In this document: piece by piece, positions 8,494 to 18,272 of the stretch
Position numbering within the stretch: position 1 is the first letter of the stretch
Layout: every line of letters begins with the position of its first letter
From: Pirellulaceae bacterium
Lineage (GTDB): Bacteria; Planctomycetota; Planctomycetia; Pirellulales; Pirellulaceae
DNA length: 64,000 nt
Assembly (NCBI GenBank): GCA_029243025.1
Contig: JAQWSU010000009.1
Coordinates: 1-64,000, forward strand
Direction of reading: 5' to 3'
Made by a program: the position numbers and the translations under genes
The notes under the pieces: model-generated
Seen by the model: only the letters and a program-made list of their open reading frames with translations
Database searches by the model: none
Told to the model about the DNA's origin: nothing

Positions 8494-10273
8494 TTAACGG
8501 TAGATCGTGTGCGCCGATTCAGCATCATATTCGCCGTTTGCAAACCTCGAAGGAATCCTGGCGGTCGGGTTAAGCCTGATGCACACCGTTCGCTTTGCCT
8601 GTTCCAAATAGTGCCAGAACTGCCCTGCTTGGAATGCCTGGACCAAGTCGTGCGGCTTGATGCTGATGCCGTTAGAAATCCGAATGTCAGGCAGATCAGA
8701 ATCGATTTCAAATGATGAGGAATGGTCCGTGATGATTGCGGCCGATTTCCTTATTTCTTCGGCGGAGACCGTTTCCAGTGATTCATGCCATTGAACCGGT
8801 AGGCGTCCCTTGGAAACGACGCGAAGTCGACTGGCGTAGGAACTTTTCGCGATCACGATGACCGGCTGATCTTCGATACCATGCGAACTCAGCTCCGAGA
8901 CAATGTTGTGTCCCAGTCCGTGAGTTGCCGCCGTCAAGTAAAGTCCATAGGTGGTGGAGAACAAAAGAATTGACAAAGATAATGCCAATACAGGTCTCTT
9001 CCAATTGAAAGTGTCGGGCTTATGTAGGATTATTGTCCCGATGATTATCAGCGGTGCGAATGCGATCGCAAAGACTGGCGATATTCCCATTTGAGGATAA
9101 AGCGAGACTAGGCCGAGGGACGTAACAAGCAGCAACAATCCGCAGATCCAACTCGCCGTGGTTCGGGCTAAGCGGAACATCCGCTTGGGGGCTAATTCGC
9201 CCAGGTAATAGGCGACGATGATGCAGCAGGCGGGGGCAATCGGAGCCTGGTAACGAAAATTCACTCGACCCAAAAAAAAAGCTGCGGTCAGATAAAGTGC
9301 GATCCAAACACTCAATAAGGCGAATCCTTGTTGATGAGGACTCAACGGGAACGTTCTGATATTGTGAAAGTTATCTCGTAAAGCCCGGATTTGCCGGATG
9401 ACAGGGCGGCGCAGCATATTCAGCCATGGAACGAAGCTGGTGAGTAGTAACATTATCACAAGTGGAAAGGTGGTGATCGGTTCCCACCACTTTCGAGAGA
9501 TACGTCTCGTAACTTGATCTCCTAAGAATTGGTCGACAAGCTTCTCCGGGTGCAGGAGGCTCATCGCGATGAACCATCCACCGCCAACAGCACCACAGAC
9601 GGCCAAGCCTACTACGTGTTGTTTCCAGGCGGATTGCCCGGTCAAATAGCAACATCGCTGCAAGGGCGACTCCCAGAAAAAGTACCCCGGGTAAGCCCTT
9701 GCTGGATATCGCGATTCCAGCCCCAATGTAGACTGCTAGAATTGCCTTCCAAGCTTGATCGCCAGGTTGGAGTAGAAGCTTTAGAAATCCGTAAGTTGAC
9801 AGGCAGATGCCAAAGGCTAATACGATATCAGGCATCGATCTTGGTGATGCGACGATGATCGCTGGATGTGACAGAGTCAGCACCGCCGCGAGAAAAGCGA
9901 CTTGCTGGCAACGAAAGAGGATCTTGGTGGTGGCGTGAGTGAGATAAATACAGAGCCCGCCCAAAATCACAAAGGGGAGACGAGATGAGAACGGAGAGAC
10001 GCCCAATAATTGATGACTTGCGGCGACGATTCAATAAGTGAAGATCGGTTTCCGTAACCGCAGATTTCCCTCGGCCGTCTGGGGCGTTAGGAAATTTCCT
10101 GTCTGATTCATCAAGAGCGCGCCGTCCGTGTAATGCCGCTCGTCTGGATGATGTTTGATGTAGGAACAACAGTGTGGCAGCAATGCAAGCACAAACAATG
10201 CCACGAAACATAGCGAAGCGTGACCGGCAGTAAATGCGCGCAATCGTGAATGAAGGTCGGCTAGAGCAAGCAT
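8494..10273 (-). pseudogene. Decayed GT39/ArnT-like membrane glycosyltransferase
   Basis: Three pieces of one protein are read on the minus strand. The first (10031-10273) has a hydrophobic start and the catalytic-loop motif HHPDERHYTDG typical of GT39/ArnT-type enzymes. It ends KPIFTY followed by an in-frame TGA where the family has Trp (Y-W-I-V). The same frame continues (VAASHQLLGVSPFSSRLP...) to about 9640, then the protein jumps frame to the 8494-9726 frame (VVGLAVCGAVGGGWFIAM...). The rest carries several membrane segments (YLTAAFFLGRVNFRYQAP, SILLFSTTYGLYLTAA) and a soluble tail. Intact homologues transfer sugars from polyprenyl carriers. One nonsense codon plus one frameshift argues for a pseudogene; two sequencing errors are the alternative. 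Confidence 0.8.
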
Positions 10274-10441
10274 TATTGCGTGAGTTGCGAGTGCCGCAAC
10301 GGATTGATGGGATGTGGGTGGGATATGTTTTAGGTGGGAATTCTACTTCGATCATCGTCATGTTCCCTTGTCGATCTCACCGCCTTTTTTGGGTTTGGCC
10401 GGAATATTTCGTCGGAGATACTGGCCGGGAATGCTTTCAGG

Positions 10442-10490
10442 CCGCGTGATAAGCAGTGGTTTTAGCGTGAACGAAGGCGGCTTATCGCGG
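10442..10490 (-). terminator. Imperfect hairpin after the secreted-protein remnant
   Basis: CCGCGTGATAAGC (10442-10454) pairs with GCTTATCGCGG (10480-10490), apart from a 2-base bulge, across a 25-base loop. It lies just past the end of the minus-strand pseudogene. There is no clear T-run, so its role as terminator is uncertain. Confidence 0.3.
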
Positions 10491-10498
10491 GAGATGGA

Positions 10499-11083
10499 TC
10501 ACGGTTTGAAAGCGGATCCGTGATAGCATGACCTGCAGAATTCGGTGCGGCAACTGGAACCAAAATCAAGCGTCGCGGTTCCAGCAGTGATCCGCCCAAG
10601 AGAGATCAAAGGCATTGCCATAAATGGGTCGTACCAAGGACCCCTTGCAGGTCCACCCGGGGGAGCAGCATCATCCCATGCCTCCGGGGCAGAGACCATG
10701 ACGGTACCGCTCGCATTCATAAATTCCGAGCGACGTTGGAAACCGGCGATTGTGATCAACCCATCGAGGTCAGAAAAATTCTAGCCTGCCCCATCAAACA
10801 CGCCGGTGTCTTCTGATGCTATGGCTGTTGAGGGGGGCACTTAATCGTCCGTTCAACCCGATGGAAGCACATTGGCCCAAACACCGGCCGCTTGTGTACC
10901 TCCTCCGTCGCCAATTAGTCCTGCGATACCTTCGTCAACACTGTCGCCAAGAGGTAGGCTATCGAAGTTTTCCGCACAGATTGTCATTTCAGCGTCTGCC
11001 GTTGTGAAGGACATCAACAGAAACGCCGCTGTGACACAAAGTAGGAGTCGTGTGACTGAACACACTTGTTCGATCCTTTCCAT
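10499..11083 (-). pseudogene. Remnant of a secreted planctomycete beta-sandwich protein
   Basis: The frame begins with a good signal peptide (LLLCVTAAFLLMSFTTADA) and then ENFDSLPLGDSVDEG, a start often seen in planctomycete secreted proteins with dockerin or PEP-CTERM tails. In the same frame follow three stop codons (TGA after VLPSG, TAA four codons later, TAG after GVFDGAG) with recognisable sequence between and after them: DGLITIAGFQRRSEF, GTVMVSAPEAWDDAAPP and GTATLDFGSS. Two of the stops sit where Trp is expected (SGW, GAGW). The remnant stops at 10499, well short of a full-length protein. It is clearly decayed and adjoins the decayed glycosyltransferase. Confidence 0.75.
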
Positions 11084-11345
11084 GACGGTTGAGCCGTTGC
11101 TGTGTTGTTGGGGAATCGGTTCTCGGCAGGTCTGAATCCTGATTGGAAGATTCGATTCGGCTGCAATCGATTATTATTTAATGTTGAGTCGTTGGTTGAT
11201 CTTCCAGGGTGCCATCAAGAACCCAGCTTGACTCGCATGATGGATCAGCGGTTTGTTGGGAGCTTCAGGAAGTTGCTTGGGACTCTTTCGCGGTCGAGAT
11301 GGCCCGGCATGCCCGACAACTTTGTCGGAAAAACAGCCGCAGAAG

Positions 11346-12821
11346 TCATCGTTTTTCCTGACTTGTAATGGCTCTTGCTTGAATGGTGGTGAGCGTTGCG
11401 CGTAGATCTCGCAGACTGCCGGCATAGTCAGGGTTGTTAGCAAGATTGTTGCGTTCACGTGGATCACGCTCCAAATCATAAAGCTCCTCGCCATCCGGCC
11501 ATTTGGAGTATCGCCATTGTTGATTTCGAATGGCACGTCCCAAGTGACGGCCGCGTTTCACCACGGTGTAGGCATATGATGTGGAATCGGTGCGACGCGG
11601 GTTGTTGAGTACCGGAACGAGGGAAGTTCCTTGCAAATCTGTGGGTGGAGTGATGTTCGTTAGTTCAGCGAGTGTTGGGTAAATGTCGATGAGTTCGACC
11701 ATGGTATTGGAGTGACTGCCGGCTGTTGTCACGCCCGGTACACGAATCACGAACGGAACCTTCGTTCCAATCTCGAATAGTGTTACCTTTCCCCAGAGAA
11801 AATGATCACCCAGATGGTAGCCATGATCGGATGTGAAAATGATGATCGTGTTTTCCCATAACTGTTGTTCCTTGAGAGTATCGAACACCATTGCGATTTG
11901 AGTATCTAAAAAAGAGATGCAGGCGTGGTAGGCCTGCATGTATTCGCGCCGAAGGCTCTCATTTTCCTTACCCAGTTCGAAACCAAATGCTTTGTAACGG
12001 CGCGAGATTGCACTGTTGGGAAGATTGTCCCAGAGGTCGGGACGATCGGGTTTGAACCGAATTTGATCTGCGGGATACAGGTCAAAATATTTGTCGGGAG
12101 CGAGAAAAGGGACGTGAGGTTTCTGAATGCCAAGTGCAATAAAGAATGGTTTTGCACCATGACTTTGTTCTGTGATCCATTGGACGACTTGTCGGACATT
12201 TTTTCCGTCTTTGTGCTGCTCGTCACGCAGGCCGCTGCGGCCGTGTCCAGGCGGGGTCTGTGCATTAAGCGGTGCGATAATGCGCTCTCGCAGTTGTTTC
12301 CAGTTTCGGCGATTGGGCCGCTGATCGATCGGACCGTTTTCTTGCTCGAATTTTTCACGAGCTGCGACTGCAACCGGAAGTTCGTCATTGTCGAATCGCA
12401 GATGTTCGTTCCATGCTACATCACCCTGTTCGTGTCGGGAAGAATGAAAGACTTTGCCGACGCTGGCGGTCCAATATCCGTTTTCTTTTAAGCACTGCGG
12501 CAAGGTCACCGTTGAGGGGCGTGTTTGGCGAATGTCTAATCGATTGTCCAGCACACCAGTTGATTCTGGGTACAATCCGGAAAGAAATGACGCACGCGAT
12601 GGACCGCAGACGGGATATTGGCAAAAAGCTCGATGGAAAGTCATGGCCTCTTTGCCAAACGCAGTCAGCGTGGGCGTTTGGATTGGCTTGTAACCTGACG
12701 TTGCCACGTGTGTGTTCAAGTCATCGCAAACAATCAAAAGAATGTTGGGTTTTTTTTCTGCGGCAAACGCTGAGGACGTGATGATGAGGACCAATATCAG
12801 GGGAGTGAGCTGTTTGTGCAT
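11346..12821 (-). CDS. Secreted sulfatase, iduronate-2-sulfatase-like
   Basis: 491 residues from the ATG at 12821 (MHKQLTPLILVLIITSSAFA, a signal peptide). A longer frame from 12905 would overlap the upstream gene and lacks a leader. The sulfatase signature CxPSR is C72-G-P-S-R; the Cys is converted to formylglycine by a maturation enzyme not present here. Metal-binding CDDLN at the N-terminus, TSDHGYHLGDH and WGKVTLFEIGTKVPF are typical of the iduronate-2-sulfatase-like branch of family S1, so a sulfated polysaccharide is the likely substrate. Start is 31 bases after the stop of the HEAT/cytochrome gene, so the two form an operon. Confidence 0.92.
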   Translation of the reverse strand: MHKQLTPLILVLIITSSAFAAEKKPNILLIVCDDLNTHVATSGYKPIQTPTLTAFGKEAMTFHRAFCQYPVCGPSRASFLSGLYPESTGVLDNRLDIRQTRPSTVTLPQCLKENGYWTASVGKVFHSSRHEQGDVAWNEHLRFDNDELPVAVAAREKFEQENGPIDQRPNRRNWKQLRERIIAPLNAQTPPGHGRSGLRDEQHKDGKNVRQVVQWITEQSHGAKPFFIALGIQKPHVPFLAPDKYFDLYPADQIRFKPDRPDLWDNLPNSAISRRYKAFGFELGKENESLRREYMQAYHACISFLDTQIAMVFDTLKEQQLWENTIIIFTSDHGYHLGDHFLWGKVTLFEIGTKVPFVIRVPGVTTAGSHSNTMVELIDIYPTLAELTNITPPTDLQGTSLVPVLNNPRRTDSTSYAYTVVKRGRHLGRAIRNQQWRYSKWPDGEELYDLERDPRERNNLANNPDYAGSLRDLRATLTTIQARAITSQEKR

Positions 12822-12852
12822 CTGTTCTTCTCGATACTGAATGAGCGATGAA

Positions 12853-15800
12853 TTATGGTTCGATTTTCGATACTGGTTGGTCGCCGAGTGATTCAAGGTA
12901 GGCAATTAAATCGCTAAGCTCATCTTTGTTTAAATTCATTTCCAATCCTTGCGGCATGATCGAATGGCCAGTTCGGGAGATTTCTTCTACGGCTTCACGA
13001 GGGATTGAGATGTCTTGCCTTTGAGCATTCCGCAAGATGATTTTCCTTGCATCAGCCTGCTGGATCACCCCTTGTTCGATCCGGCCTGTGGTGGTTACGA
13101 CGGCGTAAGTTTCAAAACTGTTAACGATTGACGAATTGGGGTACAGAATCGCCTCGAGCAGATCAGCGCGTCGCCGAATCCTTCCAATCCGTGAGAGGTT
13201 GGGTCCCGTATCTCCACCTTTGCCGTTGACCGCATGGCAAACGCTGCAGGCAGCGCGACTGCTATAGAAAATCGCCTTCCCGTGAGTCGCGTCACCGGCA
13301 ACGAGTGAAGTGAGCAAGGTTTTTAGGCGTTGCTGGATTTGTTCGTCAGTTGATGTGGTTGAGGCAAGCTTACTCGACAACCTTTCCCGCGTTCTCGCCC
13401 ATTGGCCTTGCCATTCCGGCTGTTGCTCAATCGTTTGGTCAATTTTCTTGGTGAGAATTCCCAATTCGTTATTGCTAAGGTGAGGTAGTCTCTGAATCAA
13501 TTGCTGAAGTTGTGCCTCCGTCAACTTCGTGCGATAAATCGAACGGGTAGCCGATAATCGGTCGAGAGGTAAACGTTCTGGGGCAGTCTCGGATAACAGC
13601 AGCTGAAACCCTGGCTCCGAAAGCGTGCGGCCGGATTCTGCAAGGCAGCTTAAAGCGGCGATCCGCAGCTTGTGGCTTCGTGCGAAATTGTCCCCCATTT
13701 GTTCGAGTTTGTCGTTGAGTTGATTGGAATGCGACCTCCGGAGTGCGTCGATTACTTCCAGCGGAATCTGGTCGGCTTCCATCGATAAAAGTTTCTGCAG
13801 AGGAGGTAGCCAAATTTTCGGGAGCTTGCGGATGTTCCCGATTGCTTGCAGGATTGTTTGTCGCTTGGCTGGGTGAGTCGGTGTCGCATTTAGGATCCGT
13901 CGTGCAATTTCTTGTACCTGTGGATCGGTTTGAAATGCCGAAACTGCAATCATGGCCATTTCACGATCGAGGTCTGGTTCCGCCTCTTCATCAGACCAGT
14001 CCATTAAGAGTTGGATGATTTCGGTGCTCCAGTCAGGTCGAGCTGTGATGATGTTGATTGCAGCAGCCCTGAGTCGCTCATCGCGTGATCCCAATAGGGG
14101 TGTGACTTGTTCACGACTTAGCGTATCGGTGTTTATCTGATCCATGGCAAGCAATGCCGCACGTTGCACACGCGGATCCTTGTGGGTGAGACCCGTCGAA
14201 ATGGCTTTCGCATCATTGATTTCGATGAGGGCGTAAACCAAGGCGTGGCGCAGGTGATCGTCTCCAGGCAGGGCGATTGCCGCCAACAGATGCGGAATCG
14301 CACTCGCATCCCCAATCCGACCTAATGCTGTCGCAGCCGATCGACGAAGCGGCCAGGATTCCCCGTTGAGAAGTTGGCAAAGGGCTGCGACACTCTGCTT
14401 GTCTCTCAAGACCCCGACGCTGCGCGCGGCGGCTTGAGCGACAGAATGATCCGGATCGGACAACGCCAGTCGGATTTGTGCCGTTGCAGTCTTGGACTCC
14501 ATTCGAGACAACGACCAGACTGCATTGCGACGTTGTTGTGTGGACAATTCCTTCCAGGCGGCATGCAGGTGGTGAATTGCCTCTTGATCACGGGTTGCCA
14601 GGGCTTCAATGGCTCGATCACGAACAACGGGGCGGGGGTCCTGTAAATATGTCAACAGTTGATTGCTTGACGCTTTCCAATCGATTTGCAGTCCACGCGG
14701 GTCAGCCGGGAGATTAGCCGCTTGTCGCTTAATACGATAGATCGCTCCCATGATCTCTGGTTTGGCAATTTTTGAAAACGGACAGCTGATCAGAAACCAA
14801 CCGCCTGTGTCGATCATTAAAAGGCTGCCGTCTGCATCTTCAATGACATCGGTAGGGTGGAAGTCACGACTGGTCGAGGTGATGAAGTTTTGGTCCGTGC
14901 CTTGAAATGTCGAACCGGCTCGTGTCAGATTGACGTTGACCACTGTTGCGGTGTTGAAATGGGTGGCAAAAAAACTGTTTTGATAGTTGGGCCCGAACGT
15001 CTGGCTTCGATATCGCATCAAGCCCGAGGGGGCAACTTGCCCCCAGCGACGCACCGCTGGCAGGCGGTATCCAGTTTGTTTTAAGACGGGGGGAGCGTAG
15101 TCTTTGGGACCCGCCGTGGATCCGTGTACCCAATGAATCAGTGCGTCGTGACGGCCGCCAATACTGTCGAAAATCGGGCAAGTTGTGAATAACTCCCCCT
15201 CGGCCGTGAACGCTACCTCGACAGGGTTGATGCCGCCATTTCCGAAGACCTCCACATCGGTGCCATCTGTGCGGCAGGAAAAGACGGCAGCCGCTCGACC
15301 TTTCGCAACTGCTTTGCCATCCTTGCTGGTCAGGTCGTAACCTAGATGACCTCCAGAGAAATAAATTCTTCCGTTGGGTCCGAGGTAAGCACCGTGTTGA
15401 TTGGCCTGACCGGTGAAATCCATGTAGCCCAACAGCTTTTCGCGAACATCTGCGACGCCATCGTCATCTGTGTCTTCGAATCGCCAGAGATAAGGGGATG
15501 ACAGGACATATAAGGAACCTCGATACCAGACAGCTCCTTCAGGCATCACCAGTTGGTCAGCAAAGAGGGTGCTCTTGTCGAATTTCCCGTCTTGGTTCGT
15601 ATCTTCAAGCATTCTGATGAAACGGCAGCGTTGCTCAAGCAGCGCTTGTTTGTCCAAATTCTTGCCCTGTGTTTCTGCCACAAACAGTCGACCGCGTTCG
15701 TCGAAACAGGCCATCATCGGATACTTGACCAACGGAGGTGCGGCAACCACCTCAATGGTGAATCCATCGGGGACCTGAAATGGCGGCGGGGAAAATTCAA

Positions 15801-15879
15801 CTGCCTCCGCTCTCCAAAAGGGGAAAACTATCAGACTTGTGACGAGCATCGCAGTCGATCGAAGCACTATTTTGAACAC
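12853..15879 (-). CDS. Membrane-bound dehydrogenase-type propeller + HEAT repeats + cytochrome c
   Basis: 1008 residues with signal peptide (to AEA, ~26). Residues ~35-380 are a beta-propeller of the planctomycete membrane-bound dehydrogenase type (VPDGFTIEVVAAPPLVKYP, MACFDERGRLFVAE, GAYLGPNGRIYFSGGHLGYD, GSLLMIDTGGWF). Residues ~400-840 are HEAT/PBS-lyase-like repeats (for example ATALGRIGDASAIPHLLAA). The C-terminus has a c-type haem site CSVCH (~878) followed by GPNLSRIG and IVNSFETYAVVTTTGR, the usual haem-binding domain of this family. Such proteins are thought to oxidise sugars or alcohols outside the cytoplasm with electrons passing to the haem. This one heads an operon with a sulfatase, which points to polysaccharide breakdown (inference). 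Confidence 0.9.
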   Translation of the reverse strand: MFKIVLRSTAMLVTSLIVFPFWRAEAVEFSPPPFQVPDGFTIEVVAAPPLVKYPMMACFDERGRLFVAETQGKNLDKQALLEQRCRFIRMLEDTNQDGKFDKSTLFADQLVMPEGAVWYRGSLYVLSSPYLWRFEDTDDDGVADVREKLLGYMDFTGQANQHGAYLGPNGRIYFSGGHLGYDLTSKDGKAVAKGRAAAVFSCRTDGTDVEVFGNGGINPVEVAFTAEGELFTTCPIFDSIGGRHDALIHWVHGSTAGPKDYAPPVLKQTGYRLPAVRRWGQVAPSGLMRYRSQTFGPNYQNSFFATHFNTATVVNVNLTRAGSTFQGTDQNFITSTSRDFHPTDVIEDADGSLLMIDTGGWFLISCPFSKIAKPEIMGAIYRIKRQAANLPADPRGLQIDWKASSNQLLTYLQDPRPVVRDRAIEALATRDQEAIHHLHAAWKELSTQQRRNAVWSLSRMESKTATAQIRLALSDPDHSVAQAAARSVGVLRDKQSVAALCQLLNGESWPLRRSAATALGRIGDASAIPHLLAAIALPGDDHLRHALVYALIEINDAKAISTGLTHKDPRVQRAALLAMDQINTDTLSREQVTPLLGSRDERLRAAAINIITARPDWSTEIIQLLMDWSDEEAEPDLDREMAMIAVSAFQTDPQVQEIARRILNATPTHPAKRQTILQAIGNIRKLPKIWLPPLQKLLSMEADQIPLEVIDALRRSHSNQLNDKLEQMGDNFARSHKLRIAALSCLAESGRTLSEPGFQLLLSETAPERLPLDRLSATRSIYRTKLTEAQLQQLIQRLPHLSNNELGILTKKIDQTIEQQPEWQGQWARTRERLSSKLASTTSTDEQIQQRLKTLLTSLVAGDATHGKAIFYSSRAACSVCHAVNGKGGDTGPNLSRIGRIRRRADLLEAILYPNSSIVNSFETYAVVTTTGRIEQGVIQQADARKIILRNAQRQDISIPREAVEEISRTGHSIMPQGLEMNLNKDELSDLIAYLESLGDQPVSKIEP

Positions 15880-16167
15880 TCGGCATTTCCTTGACGTGAT
15901 ACAGAGTCTGATATTTCTCAGCTCATTCTATCGAGACCGTTCATGTCTTGCATGCTGTTTCCTCGTTGCGTCCGCATCTCCAATCGTGAATGATAGGGAT
16001 GCTTGCTACGCGATGATTTCCACGATGATTTCCACGAAGCGGGGAACTCCACGTCTTTCACGAGCGACAGGGAGCGAGCGGTCAAGAGTTTGGCAGGTAA
16101 TACTTATTTTTCTGGGAAAATTTCCACCCAGCGGTAACTTTGGGACGCGATCTGCAATATCTAAGTA

Positions 16168-16761
16168 ATGGAAAATCAATCACCGATCAGTGCCGAGTCG
16201 ATGGATCAAGACATTTGTCGGGTTTTACAAGGCCAGACGGCTGCATTCGAGCCAATCGTTCGCCGTTTTGAGCGGCCGCTACGAGCGTGGCTTGCGACGC
16301 AAGCTCCGCCTGCCGTTGATGTGGATGAGTTGGCCCAACGTAGTTTTGTCGTGGCTTTTTCCAAATTGGCGGAATTTCAACCTGGCACTGATTTTGGCGC
16401 TTGGCTGTTTACGATTGCCCGTTTTCAATTAAAAACCGAGCTGACCCGATTGCGACGAATCGCTGACTATCACGCCCGTTTTGCACCCGACCTGCTGCAG
16501 AAAGAGCTCGATCGGCGCAGCAGCGAACCGCCGGAACTTCAGCAGCGGCGGCTAGAGTGTTTGGCGGAATGCCTGAATTCATTAGCGGTGCCATTGCGAA
16601 ATTACATTCGCTGGAGATACGAGGAGGAAATCACACTGGAGGAAATGGCTTCCCGCAGTGGACGATCATTGTCGGCTGTGAAAAAACAGCTTTGGCAGTT
16701 GCGAAGACGATTGCAGGAGTGTATCGAGAGCCGGATGGCGAGGGACGGAGGAACCTCATGA
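16168..16761 (+). CDS. ECF-type RNA polymerase sigma factor
   Basis: 197 residues of the sigma-70 family found in Rhodopirellula and Verrucomicrobium-type genomes. Region 2 is visible as FEPIVRRFERPLRAWL, VDELAQRSFVVAF and FGAWLFTIARFQLKTEL. Region 4 is the helix-turn-helix ITLEEMASRSGRSLSAVKKQLWQLRRRL near the C-terminus, with LRNYIRWRYEEE just before. It directs polymerase to a small regulon. Its TGA overlaps the ATG of the FecR-type gene by four bases (ATGA), so the partner is translated with it. It is divergent from the sulfatase/cytochrome operon across ~290 bases. Confidence 0.93.
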   Translation: MENQSPISAESMDQDICRVLQGQTAAFEPIVRRFERPLRAWLATQAPPAVDVDELAQRSFVVAFSKLAEFQPGTDFGAWLFTIARFQLKTELTRLRRIADYHARFAPDLLQKELDRRSSEPPELQQRRLECLAECLNSLAVPLRNYIRWRYEEEITLEEMASRSGRSLSAVKKQLWQLRRRLQECIESRMARDGGTS

Positions 16762-18188
16762 CGAATGCCAGTCAATTCGAATCGCTCTGGAATAGCTATC
16801 TGGAGGGCGAACTCGACGAAGCGGGTATCGCCGAGCTCCAGCAGCTATTTGCATTGGATCATGCGTTGCTCGAAGCGGCTGCAGATAGTTTTCGCACTCA
16901 TCGGTTGCTCGGATTGAATGCCCAAGATACGGAAGCACGTCACGAGCAATTTGTCGCAGCGACGATGGCAATGCTGCCTCAAGAGCACAATGCATTTGTC
17001 AGCCAAGTCATGGAAGACTTGCCGGCAAACAACATGAAACGAGCTGGATCGCATCGCGCGCTCTATCGATCGTTCATGGTGACAGCGGTAGCTGTGGTGG
17101 TCTGTGCCGGATTTTTTTTCTCGCGTCCATCATCCGAGATCGCACGTATCACCGGAATCCATGGAAGGGTCCAGTGGACTGGGAAAGGAGGGGTCGTTGA
17201 AGAAATGACCCAAGTGGGACGAACGCTGGAGGGTGGCACATTAGAGATGGTATCTGCGGACGCTTGGGTCGATTTGCGGTATCGAGATGATACGACCGTG
17301 ACGGTTTCCGGGCGATCACTTCTTACCCTTTCAGAGCAGGAACAAAAAATCATTCATCTACGCTATGGAAACCTATCCGCAAACGTTTTGCCGCAGCCAA
17401 TCGGATGTCCAATGGTTGTGCGGACTCCATCCGCAGATTTGAGTGTGTTGGGAACGCGATTCGATGTGGATGCCCAGCAGGAGGCGACTACTCTACTTGT
17501 TTCTGAAGGACGTGTGCGACTGAAACGATCGGGTGATGGTGAAGAAGTCAACGTGATTGCGCAACAGGGAGTGACGGCATCGCTTCAGGATCATCAGGGA
17601 TTGATTCCCATCGAACGAAAGGCGGCAGTCTCAGCATGGAAGAGCAACCTGAAGTCTGATGTCGTCACTGGAAAGTGGATGTCGGACCTGTCGCGACTTA
17701 GCTGGCAACTCAAGAAAGCCGTCGCTGAAGGCCGGATGGATCGAATTCGTGCCTCGGAAGTTTACCGGGATGCTTCGACATTTGACCAAGGCCCCGGAAG
17801 TGTCTGGGCGATGCCCACCTCCTTCGGGTCCTTGGTAGTCCTTTCAATCGTTCGAGAAACGACGAGTCCTGTTGTGTTAACGCCAGGAGCCCGCTTCCAG
17901 ATTCGAGGACGTTTGCTGGATCAATCAGTCGAGGCTGAATTTGGTATCTCTGTAAACAATCCGGGCGGTGGTTTCTCAGGAAAATTTCGTGTTGTCGTTG
18001 GCTTGGATGCCGTGCCGATTACCGGAGAACCATTTACACTCGAATTGCCACTCAGTGATTTTTGCGGGGATGAGAAAGTCGGTCTCCGTGAGGCATTAAC
18101 GGGTAAAGAATTACGCGATTGGTGGTGCGTAACGAAATCAGCTTCGGCGAAGCTCGAGATTCTGAGTGTGGAGCTGATAGAGGAGTGA
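16758..18188 (+). CDS. FecR-domain anti-sigma/regulatory membrane protein
   Basis: 476 residues from the ATG overlapping the sigma-factor stop; the longer frame from 16557 is only the shadow of the sigma gene. The cytoplasmic N-terminus (ESLWNSYLEGELDEAGIAELQQL) looks like an anti-sigma segment. One membrane helix lies at ~105-125 (VTAVAVVVCAGFFF). A FecR domain follows at ~130-280 (GRVQWTGKGGVVEEM, WVDLRYRDDTTVTVSG, VRTPSADLSVLGTRFDVD). The last ~130 residues are beta-rich and unassigned; they may sense a ligand or bind the wall. Function: holds or controls the sigma factor in response to an outside signal (family knowledge). Confidence 0.9.
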   Translation: MTNASQFESLWNSYLEGELDEAGIAELQQLFALDHALLEAAADSFRTHRLLGLNAQDTEARHEQFVAATMAMLPQEHNAFVSQVMEDLPANNMKRAGSHRALYRSFMVTAVAVVVCAGFFFSRPSSEIARITGIHGRVQWTGKGGVVEEMTQVGRTLEGGTLEMVSADAWVDLRYRDDTTVTVSGRSLLTLSEQEQKIIHLRYGNLSANVLPQPIGCPMVVRTPSADLSVLGTRFDVDAQQEATTLLVSEGRVRLKRSGDGEEVNVIAQQGVTASLQDHQGLIPIERKAAVSAWKSNLKSDVVTGKWMSDLSRLSWQLKKAVAEGRMDRIRASEVYRDASTFDQGPGSVWAMPTSFGSLVVLSIVRETTSPVVLTPGARFQIRGRLLDQSVEAEFGISVNNPGGGFSGKFRVVVGLDAVPITGEPFTLELPLSDFCGDEKVGLREALTGKELRDWWCVTKSASAKLEILSVELIEE

Positions 18189-18272
18189 GCAACGATAAGG
18201 CTGCTCAAGCTGCCGTCAATTTTCAGAATTAAAGATGAGTTAACGTTGACTTAACGAAATCGGACAGCCGTA

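Noticed and set aside
10499-11083. Secreted-protein remnant as a selenoprotein
   Set aside because: Its stops include TAA and TAG and two stand at Trp positions, so decay explains it better.
12822-12905. Longer start for the sulfatase
   Set aside because: It would overlap the upstream gene and put residues before a clear signal peptide.
16557-16757. Long N-terminal extension of the FecR gene
   Set aside because: This part overlaps the sigma-factor gene in another frame; the ATG overlapping the sigma stop is the normal coupled start.
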